49,262 nt of DNA from an uncultured Massilia sp. (GTDB lineage Bacteria > Pseudomonadota > Gammaproteobacteria > Burkholderiales > Burkholderiaceae): the NCBI GenBank assembly GCA_946481275.1, contig CAMLMV010000051.1, forward strand, positions 1 to 49,262. Reading direction: 5' to 3'. Positions 9,801 through 18,938 of the stretch are shown here, one piece after another; the stretch's first letter is position 1; each line of letters begins with the position of its first letter. A model generated the notes under the pieces. That model was not told where the DNA came from. It saw only the letters and a program-made list of their open reading frames with translations, and made no database searches. The position numbers and the translations under genes are program-made.

Positions 9801-10086
9801 GCGGTTCGCGATAACCTTGATCGGCCCCGAAGGCTTCCCTGAGCTTGTCGGCCACCACGCGGCTGTCGTACAGGTGGGCAAACAGCGTGTGGCTCCAGTC
9901 GCACTTCTTGGGTAACGGCTGTCCGGCGACGATACTGTCGGGCGCCCAGGGAGGAACCAGGTGCCGGAGCGGCGTGTCGTGAATGAACGCGCCGTACAGG
10001 TTGCTGCGCTTCTTCAGCTTCGGTGCGGATTGGGGCTGAAGCAGTTCGACTGCGTGCCAATAACGTACGATGCTTTCTTGCTCCAT
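6877..10086 (-). CDS. UPF1-like superfamily 1 helicase with coiled-coil insertion
   Basis: A 1069-residue protein from the chosen start. Helicase motifs: Walker A GPPGTGKTT near residue 304, Walker B/motif II MVDEAGQA near 788, motif III GDPLQLKP near 810, motif V TMQGKEAMVV and motif VI NVAATRAKRRFYV near 1025. This arrangement is that of SF1B (UPF1/AAA_11-AAA_12) DNA or RNA helicases. About 450 residues rich in Arg, Glu, Ala and Leu separate motifs I and II and look largely coiled-coil. The first 300 residues are unlike anything I can name. The start at 10086 is preferred over 10101 because GGAGG (10099-10095) stands 8 nt before it. It converges on acs. Such large stand-alone helicases occur in both housekeeping and defence settings; the role here is unknown. 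Confidence 0.85.
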   Translation of the reverse strand: MEQESIVRYWHAVELLQPQSAPKLKKRSNLYGAFIHDTPLRHLVPPWAPDSIVAGQPLPKKCDWSHTLFAHLYDSRVVADKLREAFGADQGYREPQFRESAVFAAKFTMAGHMVDDSFVLSTEAWMLGRVLAGKDWTAGFDLDQKAAADQASALLTGRVTGDALRTLTDWVVGFLGLADLFGRAERPVCRFRSQPVRPDKREPEEDPLNSFLLGDLAGVAAAIHHGETSAPLDQYLRRHDPQRRLHVDDDRASLPLIERLMPDAYADSCWPTERHLGLVHSQQLAVNTILSTLAGDQGLLGINGPPGTGKTTLLRDLVAAIVTGRADALAQLRRASDGFVSDGREVANDGGKQQASFKLDPVLFGFEIVVASSNNGAVENVTLELPQRDKIDASWLPDAEYFAELGELLSGKPAWGMISGALGSKARRTTFVDRYFFGQRPYSSTARPDTETDDDDDEAIPGDDAQPGQAPGPQGFLAWLSAQVEVNAGRSTEQRQAMWRQAVSDYAAVKEEARKAGADASRIHALIRTICQTRKTIADKTGAAAILERKLADTVARLAHLDADEGRPAGLALKTSLDTLKQHLTRKPGFWAKLFSLWKAQREWNALQALLEAERDLASAEVARIARLARQLDTSRASLEQESAEARRDLLRLQEQDKALTRDATGLAAGHRADHLVAWLQSDAIGRGDAIELAEPWQIEGWRQARARVFVQALKLQRTFFELEAARMRTNLFLANALVTGARFQGLSRDAIRSAWASLFMVVPVLSSTFASFSRSFGSLRAGEIGWLMVDEAGQAPPQAAVGALWRARRAVLVGDPLQLKPIVTVSDAALEHMRTRYQVDAHWLPNRQSAQTLADEATPWGRLAGPSGSKTWVGLPLVVHRRCDRPMYALANRIAYDGAMVYGTLAPKPEKETRASLPTGWIHVKGTSQGNWVPEEGQALQALLAHLRADGVDAKDISVITPFTDVRNNLKRIVGNGMVFGTIHTMQGKEAMVVIMVLGGNTAGAGARNWAVSEPNLLNVAATRAKRRFYVIGDRDDWQNRALFCDVMDLLPLQAIPARPQETMALPQ

Positions 10087-10210
10087 CAGGATTTCCTCCA
10101 CTGCATGGTCAAATCGGTTTCCTGTCGCTTAGTAGAGCCCGACTTTCAGGTCGATCGTTTGCGTTGGCACGGCGCCTCGATCGTTTCCGGCATGCCGGGT
10201 GCGGGCCCGT

Positions 10211-10531
10211 TCATTCTTCGCCCGTTTTCTTGAAGAGTTCGTCGAGCGGATTCGGCTTTACGGGGGCGTCCCCGCCGCCGAACAGCGCATCGAGTTCCGC
10301 CCGTTTGCTGTCCACCTGGGCGCGCCCGCGCTTGCCCGCAAACTCTTCCTCGATATTGTCGCGATAGAAACTCCAGGCCGCGCCCGACGTCGAAAAGCGC
10401 CGCCAGATTTCGCTGCCGACGCCCGAGTAATCGATCGCGCTGCCGTCGTCGAATTCCACGCGCAGGATGCGCTCGCGCGTGTCGTAACCGATCGCGCGCA
10501 GCTTGCCCGCGTTGATGCGTTTCATGTCCAT
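10211..10531 (-). CDS. KTSC domain-containing protein
   Basis: A small protein of 106 residues. Residues 1-65 follow the KTSC pattern: RAIGYD, LRVEFDDGSAIDYSGV and an A-W-S-F-Y-R-D-N-I segment, with a C-terminal charged tail containing two LDALF/LDELF repeats. KTSC domains are found alone or fused to RNA-processing or nuclease proteins; their function is poorly known. The start at 10531 (MDMKRINAG) is preferred to the longer frame because AAAGGA lies 8 nt upstream. It is 124 nt upstream of the helicase gene on the same strand, so cotranscription is possible. Confidence 0.8.
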   Translation of the reverse strand: MDMKRINAGKLRAIGYDTRERILRVEFDDGSAIDYSGVGSEIWRRFSTSGAAWSFYRDNIEEEFAGKRGRAQVDSKRAELDALFGGGDAPVKPNPLDELFKKTGEE

Positions 10532-10568
10532 GGTGTTGGTCCTTTGCAAACGATGCATGGATTATTGA

Positions 10569-12523
<1,955 letters not shown>

Positions 12524-12528
12524 CGCCC

Positions 12529-15210
12529 TTACAGCTTCTCGAGCTGTCCTTTGGCATACCCCGCACCCGACCCGTTCGGCGCCAGCTCGAGATAGGTCTT
12601 GTACGCCGCCTTCGCCTTCTCGCCATCCCCCGCGCGCGCATACGCGTCGCCCAGGTTCATGTACGCGATCGCGCGCGACGGATCCATCTTGATCGCGTTT
12701 TCGAACCAGCGCGCCGCTTCAGCGAACTTGTCCTGCTTGTAGAATACGAAGCCGAGATTGTTCGCCGCCAGCGCGAAGTTCGGCCGCAGCTTCAGCGCTT
12801 CCGTGAACTGCGCCTCCGCCTGCGCGTACTGTTTTTCCTTGTACAGCTGCAGGCCGTGATCGTTGGCGTGCTGCGCCTGCTGGCGGCTCGATACGGGCAC
12901 CGCGACCGGCGCCTTGATCGTCTGCTCGCCGCCTTGCAGATCCTTCACGACGACGGGCGCGGTGGGTGCCGACGCCTTCGCGTCCAGCTTCGTGTTGAGG
13001 GCGATGGCGTCGTTCGACAGCTGCGCCGTGTTCGTGTTCAGGAATTCGCTTTCCTCGGGCAGTTCGAACACGAAGTCGCCGCCTTCGGAACCGGGCAGGC
13101 TGCCGAAAGCGGGCGTCTGCTGCGACACGCTGGACACCGCCGGCGCCACGTACGCCGCCAGCTCCGTCGCGGTGATCAGGCCGTCGCCGTTCAGGTCGGC
13201 CTTGCCGCCGAGGCCCTGCAGCAGCGTCCACGTGAACACGGAATGACCGTTCGGACCGCCGTCGGAGACCATCTGGTCCGTGCCGCCCGCCGTCAACATC
13301 TGGCGGCCGAGGCGCCTGGCGTTGTCGCGCAGGAAGGCCGCGTTGGCGCCGCCGCGCGTGAGTCCCAGGCCGCTGTAGCAGGCGTCCATCACGAACAGCA
13401 CGTGCTTCGCGGGCAGGCTCTCGGCGATGTTCTGGATTTCCGTCATCGGGATGGCGTCGCTGGCGAGGTTGTCCGGATCGGCATCGTACGGCACGATGTA
13501 GCCGAGATCGCGGCCGGAACTCAGCTTGCGCGTGGCGCCGTGGCCCGCGAAGAACACGAACACGCGGTCGTTCGGCTGCAAGCCGTGGCCCACGACGTCG
13601 TGGAATGCGGCGAGGATGCCGCGGCGTGTCGCCTGCTCGTTCTTCAGCGTGATCACGTGGTCGGGCGCAAAGCCGAACTTTTGCACGAGCGCCTGCCCGA
13701 CGCCTTCCGCATCGCGCACGGCGTACTGCAGGCGCGGCCATTTTGGATAGCCGTCGACACCGACGACGATGGCCCACGAAGACGCATATCCCGTCGCCGC
13801 CGCGCGCGCGACGGGCGCCGGCGCCGCATGCGCGCCGCCACTCACGCGGAACGTATTGCCGTCCCAGCCGGCGAACTGGTAGCCCTCGGCGACGAGCCGG
13901 TCGAGGATCGCCGGCAGCGCCTTCACGGTGCGCTCGTGGATGTCGTGGAACAGGATGATGCCGCGGCCTTCCTTGTCGACCGCGCGCAGCACGCGATCGG
14001 CGATGGACGAGGGCACCGGATCGGCCCAGTCCAGCGAGTCGATGTTCCACATGACGGACTTCAGGTGCGCATCGGCCAGCAGGTGCATGCCCTCCTTGTT
14101 GCGCGCGCCGTAGGGAAACCGGAACAGCGCGGAGCGTTGCGGATCGACGGCCTTCAGCAGCGTGTCCGTATCGAGGATCTCGGCCTTCAGGCTGTCGCCG
14201 CTTTCCTTCGACAACTGCGCGTGCGAGAAGCTGTGGTTGGCCAGCACATAACCAGCCGCCTTCAGTTTGCGGCTGACTTCCGCGCCCGCGTTGAGGCGCG
14301 CGGCGCCGTGCGCGTCGAGCGTGCCGATGTTGCGGCCGACGCTGAAGAACACGGCCGGCGCATCGTACTGCTTGAGGATCGCGGCGATCTCCTCGCTGTA
14401 GCGGCGGTGCGGACCGTCGTCGAACGTCAGCACGATCGTCTTCTTCGGCAGGCCCTTGCCGAAGATCTCGTCCTCTTCCTTTTGCGCGGTCGGGTTGTTG
14501 TTGTCCTGGCCCGGCGGTTCCGGCTTGGCGGGGTAGGGCAGCACGACGCCGTAATCCTTGAGGATGCGGTCGCGCTGGTAGAGCGTCTTCAGGTAGGCGA
14601 CGTAGCTGTCCCACTTCTCGCGCTTGAGCGTGATGGAGCGCGTCTCGAAGCGTCCGAAGACGGCGCGGATCTCTTTCTCGTAAGTGCGCTCGATCTCGGC
14701 CAGCGCGTCGACGTCTTCCGAGATCCGCTTGTGCAGCTTGATGGCCGGGAGCGACGAATCCTTCGCGACGCTCGCCAGCAGCGACTGCATCAGTTCGCGG
14801 AAGGCGAGACGGTCGGCGTCGTAGAGGCCCTCGCCCGACTCGACGTAATCGAGCAGGCCGCCGACCGCTTCGAAGCGGCGCGGATCCTGCGACCCGACGA
14901 GGCTTGCCAGGGCATCGTCGATCCGGTTGATGCGTTCCTGGTTGTCATGGAACAGCTGCTGGCCGATGCGGTTGACCTCTTCCTGGCCCGTTGAGGAGAG
15001 CCCGGCTTCGTCCTGGGTCAGCACGATCATTTTGCGGTAGTCGGCCAGCACCTGCTGCATGTCGGCGGCGATGGCGGTGGCTTCCTTCGACTGGTTTTGT
15101 TGTGTTGCCTGGGCCGGTGGCGCGGGCTTGCGGTTGACGAGCCAGGTACCGCTGGCGGCACCTGCCGCGGCGACGGCGAAGATGACGAGATAGAGGGCTT
15201 TGCGTTTCAC
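12529..15210 (-). CDS. Polysaccharide deacetylase - caspase-like - TPR fusion protein
   Basis: An 893-residue exported or membrane-anchored protein with an N-terminal hydrophobic segment (residues 6-24). Residues about 40-225 form a helical, coiled-coil-like region. Residues about 255-450 are a NodB-type deacetylase: TFDDGPH near 262, NHSFSH near 325, RFPYGARN near 364, WNIDSLDW and ILFHDIH. Residues about 478-700 are a caspase-like (C14) peptidase: IVVGVDGYP, FFAGHGA with catalytic His near 557, and MDACYSG with catalytic Cys near 611. Within this part, DLNGDGLITATEL near 673 is a canonical EF-hand loop. The last 110 residues are TPR repeats. All key residues of both enzymes are present. The substrate is unknown; the domain set suggests work on envelope polysaccharide combined with protein cleavage or signalling. 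Confidence 0.9.
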   Translation of the reverse strand: MKRKALYLVIFAVAAAGAASGTWLVNRKPAPPAQATQQNQSKEATAIAADMQQVLADYRKMIVLTQDEAGLSSTGQEEVNRIGQQLFHDNQERINRIDDALASLVGSQDPRRFEAVGGLLDYVESGEGLYDADRLAFRELMQSLLASVAKDSSLPAIKLHKRISEDVDALAEIERTYEKEIRAVFGRFETRSITLKREKWDSYVAYLKTLYQRDRILKDYGVVLPYPAKPEPPGQDNNNPTAQKEEDEIFGKGLPKKTIVLTFDDGPHRRYSEEIAAILKQYDAPAVFFSVGRNIGTLDAHGAARLNAGAEVSRKLKAAGYVLANHSFSHAQLSKESGDSLKAEILDTDTLLKAVDPQRSALFRFPYGARNKEGMHLLADAHLKSVMWNIDSLDWADPVPSSIADRVLRAVDKEGRGIILFHDIHERTVKALPAILDRLVAEGYQFAGWDGNTFRVSGGAHAAPAPVARAAATGYASSWAIVVGVDGYPKWPRLQYAVRDAEGVGQALVQKFGFAPDHVITLKNEQATRRGILAAFHDVVGHGLQPNDRVFVFFAGHGATRKLSSGRDLGYIVPYDADPDNLASDAIPMTEIQNIAESLPAKHVLFVMDACYSGLGLTRGGANAAFLRDNARRLGRQMLTAGGTDQMVSDGGPNGHSVFTWTLLQGLGGKADLNGDGLITATELAAYVAPAVSSVSQQTPAFGSLPGSEGGDFVFELPEESEFLNTNTAQLSNDAIALNTKLDAKASAPTAPVVVKDLQGGEQTIKAPVAVPVSSRQQAQHANDHGLQLYKEKQYAQAEAQFTEALKLRPNFALAANNLGFVFYKQDKFAEAARWFENAIKMDPSRAIAYMNLGDAYARAGDGEKAKAAYKTYLELAPNGSGAGYAKGQLEKL

Positions 15211-15333
15211 GGCGGTGTTGAAAAAGTTTTATCGCGGCAACAATATCACTCACCGCGTGACTTTTGCTAACGAAAAATCAAGGTTTGAAGTGGCAAGCAA
15301 TCATGCTGCCCAGATATTTGTCCGTGTGCCGAT

Positions 15334-16563
15334 TTATGGTCGTGCGTGCGGATCGGCAACTTCTACGTCGGGCTCAATTGCAAGCTTCGGTGCACGGGAA
15401 TGTAACGAGTTATGCAAGAGTCTGACGATGAGTTTCCGAGCAGGTTCCTCGATCATTCGGTTTGCAAACACCGCAAATGGAATCAAGGTGGCCACAAGCG
15501 TAATGATTTTCAGAGGTAAGGGCAGGCTTCTCGACTGGAAGAGTGGACTGAACACACCGAGGATACTTGCGTGTCCTAAATAAATGGCGAATGACATCTT
15601 GCCCAACCAAAGTAGCGGCTTATGGCTCAAAAGACGGCTTGCGGCACCTTGAAACGGGAGGACGGTGATGAGTGCCGCAGCAGCACCTGGCATTGCAAAC
15701 GCGACTGCCGGGATATCGGTTGAAAACCATACTACAGAGAACATCAGGATTAGCAGGACGACATCAGCATGCTTGAGCCATGCGATTTGCCTGTTCTGAC
15801 GAAGGCGCGTATTCAAGAGATATGAAAGCGCCCCCAAGAAAAAGCCTCCGACACAGCGAAGGAAACCAGCATCGTACGTGACGTTAAGGCACTCGCCGTG
15901 CGCAAGGCATCCATGGCGCACTACGGAGAAATATAACGTGATCGAAAACGATATGAAGATCGCGCCAGCCGCGACAGCGACCAGTCGTTTGCGTGCCAGA
16001 ATAACCGCTGCGGCGAACAGGACGTATGTCCAGAATTCCGTGCTAACGCTCCACGCGGGATAATTCGCATACAGGTAGTCGTACCAACCCATGCTGCTTG
16101 CGAAAGTCAGCCACGCAAGGAGCTTCAGGAGCGCTGAATCATCATTGGTTGGAGCCAGGGCATGAGCGGGGGCTACAGCGACCGCATTCACAGCGGGCGT
16201 CACCTCAACCAACAGTCCTTGCAGGTAAGGTGCAACAATCTTGGTTGCGACAAGAAACGTGAACGTCGTAAACAGGAAAAGCGGATAGAGCCTGGCAACT
16301 CGCTTTCCGAGAAAGTCCATGAATGCTCGGCGATCAACCAGTCGCTCCGAGTAGTTCAGCATCATGATGTAACCGCTGAGGACAAAAAACACGTCCACGA
16401 AAAGATAAGAGCCGGCAATGAGGTTCGATTTAACGAGGCCAAAATGGTACAAGACCACTAGGGCTGCGCAGATACCTCGCAGTCCTTCGAATGATTGGAT
16501 TGTCGGAACGTCAACATTTCGACCACTCTTGGCGGGCAATGAAATCGGTAAGGATGCGGTCAT
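15334..16563 (-). CDS. Acyltransferase family 3 membrane protein (OafA/YrhL type)
   Basis: A 409-residue integral membrane protein with about ten hydrophobic helices. The family signature appears at the N-terminus as SFEGLRGICAALVVLYHFG, with the conserved arginine and histidine, followed by FVDVFFVLSGYIMM. Members transfer acetyl or other acyl groups to O-antigen, exopolysaccharide or other surface glycans. It lies 123 nt upstream of the deacetylase-caspase gene on the same strand, so the two could be a glycan acylation/deacylation pair, but that is an inference. Base composition is noticeably lower in GC than the flanking housekeeping genes. Confidence 0.9.
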   Translation of the reverse strand: MTASLPISLPAKSGRNVDVPTIQSFEGLRGICAALVVLYHFGLVKSNLIAGSYLFVDVFFVLSGYIMMLNYSERLVDRRAFMDFLGKRVARLYPLFLFTTFTFLVATKIVAPYLQGLLVEVTPAVNAVAVAPAHALAPTNDDSALLKLLAWLTFASSMGWYDYLYANYPAWSVSTEFWTYVLFAAAVILARKRLVAVAAGAIFISFSITLYFSVVRHGCLAHGECLNVTYDAGFLRCVGGFFLGALSYLLNTRLRQNRQIAWLKHADVVLLILMFSVVWFSTDIPAVAFAMPGAAAALITVLPFQGAASRLLSHKPLLWLGKMSFAIYLGHASILGVFSPLFQSRSLPLPLKIITLVATLIPFAVFANRMIEEPARKLIVRLLHNSLHSRAPKLAIEPDVEVADPHARP

Positions 16564-16990
16564 GGTGTAGAGGGTGTACGTTCTACTTGGCAGAAGAGCC
16601 GTTCAAGCTGAACCGTGTACTCTACACTAGCTTTTTGACAACTGGTATCACAGGATTGCGCTTGACTTACTTATACAACGTGTTGCCGGCAACTTTCATG
16701 TCCAGATCATGAATGTGCGGGACAGTATTCCTGTTGAGCATTGTTAAATCGCAGCGGATGAACTGCGCGTCCGACCGGGCCCGCAATTCGACTCATCGGA
16801 CGTTCGAGCACTGTTGTGGGAGATTCGCCGGCTGCGCGCGTTGCGCCTCCGCGCGCATGACCTGCTCGCGAATGACGTCGCCCTCATCAACGGCAGTCAT
16901 GTTGGTGGAACGGCTGCGTGCAGACCTTGTACGGTTTTTCTTTGGGTTTCGCTGTCCGGGTCTGGATATCGGTAAGCGGGGCCGAGCTTC

Positions 16991-17056
16991 GGCATGTTGA
17001 CGGTATCGGTTTTGACGGTATGAATGGAAACCGTCAAAGCTACCGTCAAAGATGCC
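16991..17056. repeat. Nested inverted repeat built from four copies of a 9-mer
   Basis: TTGACGGTA at 16997 and TTTGACGGT at 17011 are mirrored by ACCGTCAAA at 17030 and TACCGTCAA at 17041. GGCAT (16991) pairs with ATGCC (17052). The whole can fold into one long imperfect hairpin around an 10-nt centre. It may be a protein-binding array, a REP-like element or a remnant transposon end. Confidence 0.7.
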
Positions 17057-17156
17057 GGATTTCAATGGACGCTAAACGCTTGACGAACAAAAAACCACGT
17101 TCTTTCAGGGGTTACGCGGGTTTGGTGGGCGACCTTGGATCGTCTGATACATGTTC

Positions 17157-17171
17157 TGGCGGAGAGAGGGG
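17157..17171 (-). repeat. Inverted 15-nt copy of the tRNA-Ser(GGA) 3' end
   Basis: TGGCGGAGAGAGGGG is the exact reverse complement of positions 20456-20470, the last 15 nt of tRNA-Ser including CCA. A 15-nt match is unlikely by chance in a window of this size. The orientation is opposite to the intact tRNA, so it is not a simple direct-repeat attachment pair with it. Confidence 0.55.
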
Positions 17172-17452
17172 AAGTCTAATTGTTGAGTCAAGTACATGAT
17201 TTATAATAACTTTTTAATTGAGAATACTCATCAGTGGCCCCAAATATCCCCCCAAAAACATCTGGCGGATCGGCACTACTTTAGGTCTAAACATGCATGA
17301 CAACACTTTGAGAGGAGCGATTTTTCATTTTTCGATGGAAAATGCCGTGGATTGAGAGCGTTGTCGATTAGCCACATGACGGCTCAGACGGCCCTCCGTC
17401 ACCTGCTGGGAAGAACGTCTGAAACACTATCTGAACCGCTTCGCACTCCGAC

Positions 17453-17890
17453 TTACTCGCAGTTGGCGGTCGCTGTCCATGTGCTTTTGCTCGGGTCGCG
17501 GGTTTTGATTTCTCGAACCTGCAGGGTGCACCGGCTGATTTTTGGAGCCAGTTTCACACTCCATTCTGAATCGCCGCCCTGCATACGTTGGTTCCATTCG
17601 TGCCCGTCGTGAACTCGGCCCTTGAGGCGCGTCTTACCTCCGTAAAGACAAACCAGCCGCGTTTGCGACCCGGTGTCGAAGGCGTAGTGCGCGTTGTACC
17701 CTTCTTCCGCCGCTTCGTCGTCAGTGAGGAAGCCACTCGCAAACTGAATGTCCGTGTCTTGGGTCATGTCAGCATTGGTGAGGGGCAAAGCGGGTTTGTC
17801 CTTGCCGGGGTAGGCTTGTGGACATCGGTAGGTCTCGGCCCCAGCGGTAGCGCTTGACAGGATCAATACCGAAAAGAGCAGTCCTCTCAT
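17453..17890 (-). CDS. Periplasmic immunity candidate (STY0301-like small protein)
   Basis: A 145-residue protein with a clear signal peptide (residues 1-19, cleavage after AGA). The mature part starts ETYRCPQAYPGKDKPALPL and has further cysteines in VCLYGG, RCTLQV and the C-terminal NCE, enough for two disulfides. Its look is that of STY0301-type small periplasmic proteins, named from memory of the pattern and not certain. The ATG at 17890 overlaps the TGA of the upstream amidase gene (ATGA), so the two are translationally coupled. A periplasmic protein coupled to a peptidoglycan amidase delivered by Hcp is what an immunity protein would look like. Confidence 0.7.
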   Translation of the reverse strand: MRGLLFSVLILSSATAGAETYRCPQAYPGKDKPALPLTNADMTQDTDIQFASGFLTDDEAAEEGYNAHYAFDTGSQTRLVCLYGGKTRLKGRVHDGHEWNQRMQGGDSEWSVKLAPKISRCTLQVREIKTRDPSKSTWTATANCE

Positions 17891-18387
17891 GGAACAAGGA
17901 CCACGTAGAAGTCGTTCGCGTTGTCGCACGGCATATAGCCCCTTTGCTTCGCTACTTCGTACGAATATGCCCTAACTGGTCGTGTGCCCGGTGGGTGTGA
18001 GCCTTTCACTGTTCGAGAAGGATTAACCCACTGGTCAAACAAGATGATCTGGCTGGCCTTCCCTGTCACCACGCTATAGCCTTCGCCACGGACGAACAGC
18101 GCCGCATGATAACCGTGCGTGTTCGGATACCAAACCTCGTTCAGCTCAAACCAGAAATTCGCCACGACAGTTCCCGACTTGAGTGTCTTAGCAACGTCAA
18201 TGACTCGCTCGCCGGGCTTCCATCGGCCCGTATGTCCGACACTCGTCAAGGCTTGCGGAAGCCGCGCGCATTGCCCGTCACCGAGGAATGTCATCTTGTT
18301 ATGATCTTCCGCCCAGTCGCTGGCTCGTTGGTTGGCCCACTTCTTCATCAGGGCGTTGAAGTCACCGAGGTACATAACGGGGTGCAT
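17887..18387 (-). CDS. BPSL0067-type Cys/His amidase, probable type VI effector
   Basis: A 166-residue protein. GDGQCARLPQAL places a candidate catalytic cysteine at residue 40, and THGYHAALFVRG places the candidate histidine at 94, followed by a DQWVNPSR segment. This Cys-then-His layout is that of NlpC/P60 or CHAP peptidoglycan amidases, and the overall pattern matches the BPSL0067 family. No signal peptide is present, as expected for a cargo carried by Hcp. AGGAG lies 6 nt before the start. It follows hcp by 12 nt and overlaps the next, exported gene by 4 nt. Together they make an Hcp - effector - immunity cassette. Effector status is inferred from context. Confidence 0.8.
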   Translation of the reverse strand: MHPVMYLGDFNALMKKWANQRASDWAEDHNKMTFLGDGQCARLPQALTSVGHTGRWKPGERVIDVAKTLKSGTVVANFWFELNEVWYPNTHGYHAALFVRGEGYSVVTGKASQIILFDQWVNPSRTVKGSHPPGTRPVRAYSYEVAKQRGYMPCDNANDFYVVLVP

Positions 18388-18399
18388 AGTCGGCTCCTG

Positions 18400-18891
18400 T
18401 TACGCGTAGGTCTTGTTACTGGCGCTATCCCAGCCCCCTGCCGTGCTACCTCCGGCACCACCCGAAATCTTTTGCTGCGTGTAAGTGCATTTGAACTTGG
18501 ACGATGCCAAGTGAACCTTTTCCGTGATGATTCCACCACTGCCGCTGTTCGGCGTGACGCTAGAGATCATGACGTTTTCAAGCTCGATCTCAAAGTACTT
18601 GACACGAGCGCCATCGCCATCGGCCCGCAAAAACTCCAACTTCGCCTTCGGGACCGTCTTCCCCATCGCACAGGTCTGGAAGAGAACCGGGGATGCAATG
18701 TCAGCCAACTTATCGAAACTGACTTCATGCACATCGGCCTTGCCGCTGGTGTGTCCCCCCGCCGTCGATATTGCTGTTGCCTTCGGCTGGGTTACGCCCC
18801 ACGTCACATTGGTGACTTCGATCCACTGTCGATGTTTGTCATCTTGCGACTCGCCCTTTATGTCCCCGATCTGCAAGTAAGCGTCGATCAT
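18400..18891 (-). CDS. hcp: Hcp family type VI secretion tube protein
   Basis: A 163-residue Hcp. Features are the N-terminal MIDAYLQIGDIKGES, the conserved EVSFDKLADIASPVLF segment and the C-terminal half with YFEIELENVMISSVTP, all typical of the Hcp1 (PF05638) fold, which stacks as hexameric rings in the secretion tube. A Gly/Ala-rich tail follows residue 145. A strong site, GGAGG, stands 6 nt before the ATG. No other type VI genes (vgrG, tssB/C) are in the window, so this is an orphan copy carrying its own cargo. An insertion sequence begins about 170 nt upstream, which may have changed or removed its promoter. Confidence 0.93.
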   Translation of the reverse strand: MIDAYLQIGDIKGESQDDKHRQWIEVTNVTWGVTQPKATAISTAGGHTSGKADVHEVSFDKLADIASPVLFQTCAMGKTVPKAKLEFLRADGDGARVKYFEIELENVMISSVTPNSGSGGIITEKVHLASSKFKCTYTQQKISGGAGGSTAGGWDSASNKTYA

Positions 18892-18938
18892 GTCTTCCCT
18901 CCGTTGAAGTTGAACGGAGATTCTTGCTCAACTACTCA

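Larger units (their letters stand above)
16564..17452. other. Gene-poor, AT-richer stretch with repeats
   Basis: No convincing gene is seen. Open frames on both strands are short and lack ribosome binding sites. The stretch holds a nested inverted repeat (16991-17056), a 15-nt copy of the tRNA-Ser 3' end (17157-17171) and a strongly AT-rich patch near 17190-17220. It looks like the scarred edge of a mobile region. Confidence 0.6.

Noticed and set aside
6814..9915. Plus-strand open frame of 1033 codons
   Set aside because: Antisense shadow of the SF1 helicase, which has all its motifs on the other strand.
12856..14994. Plus-strand open frame of 712 codons
   Set aside because: Antisense shadow of the deacetylase-caspase-TPR gene; no motif or ribosome binding site.
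16748..16975. Plus-strand frame with a Leu/Arg-rich helix (DVRALLWEIRRLRAL...)
   Set aside because: No start codon or ribosome binding site and a stop directly upstream; possibly a gene remnant but not supportable.
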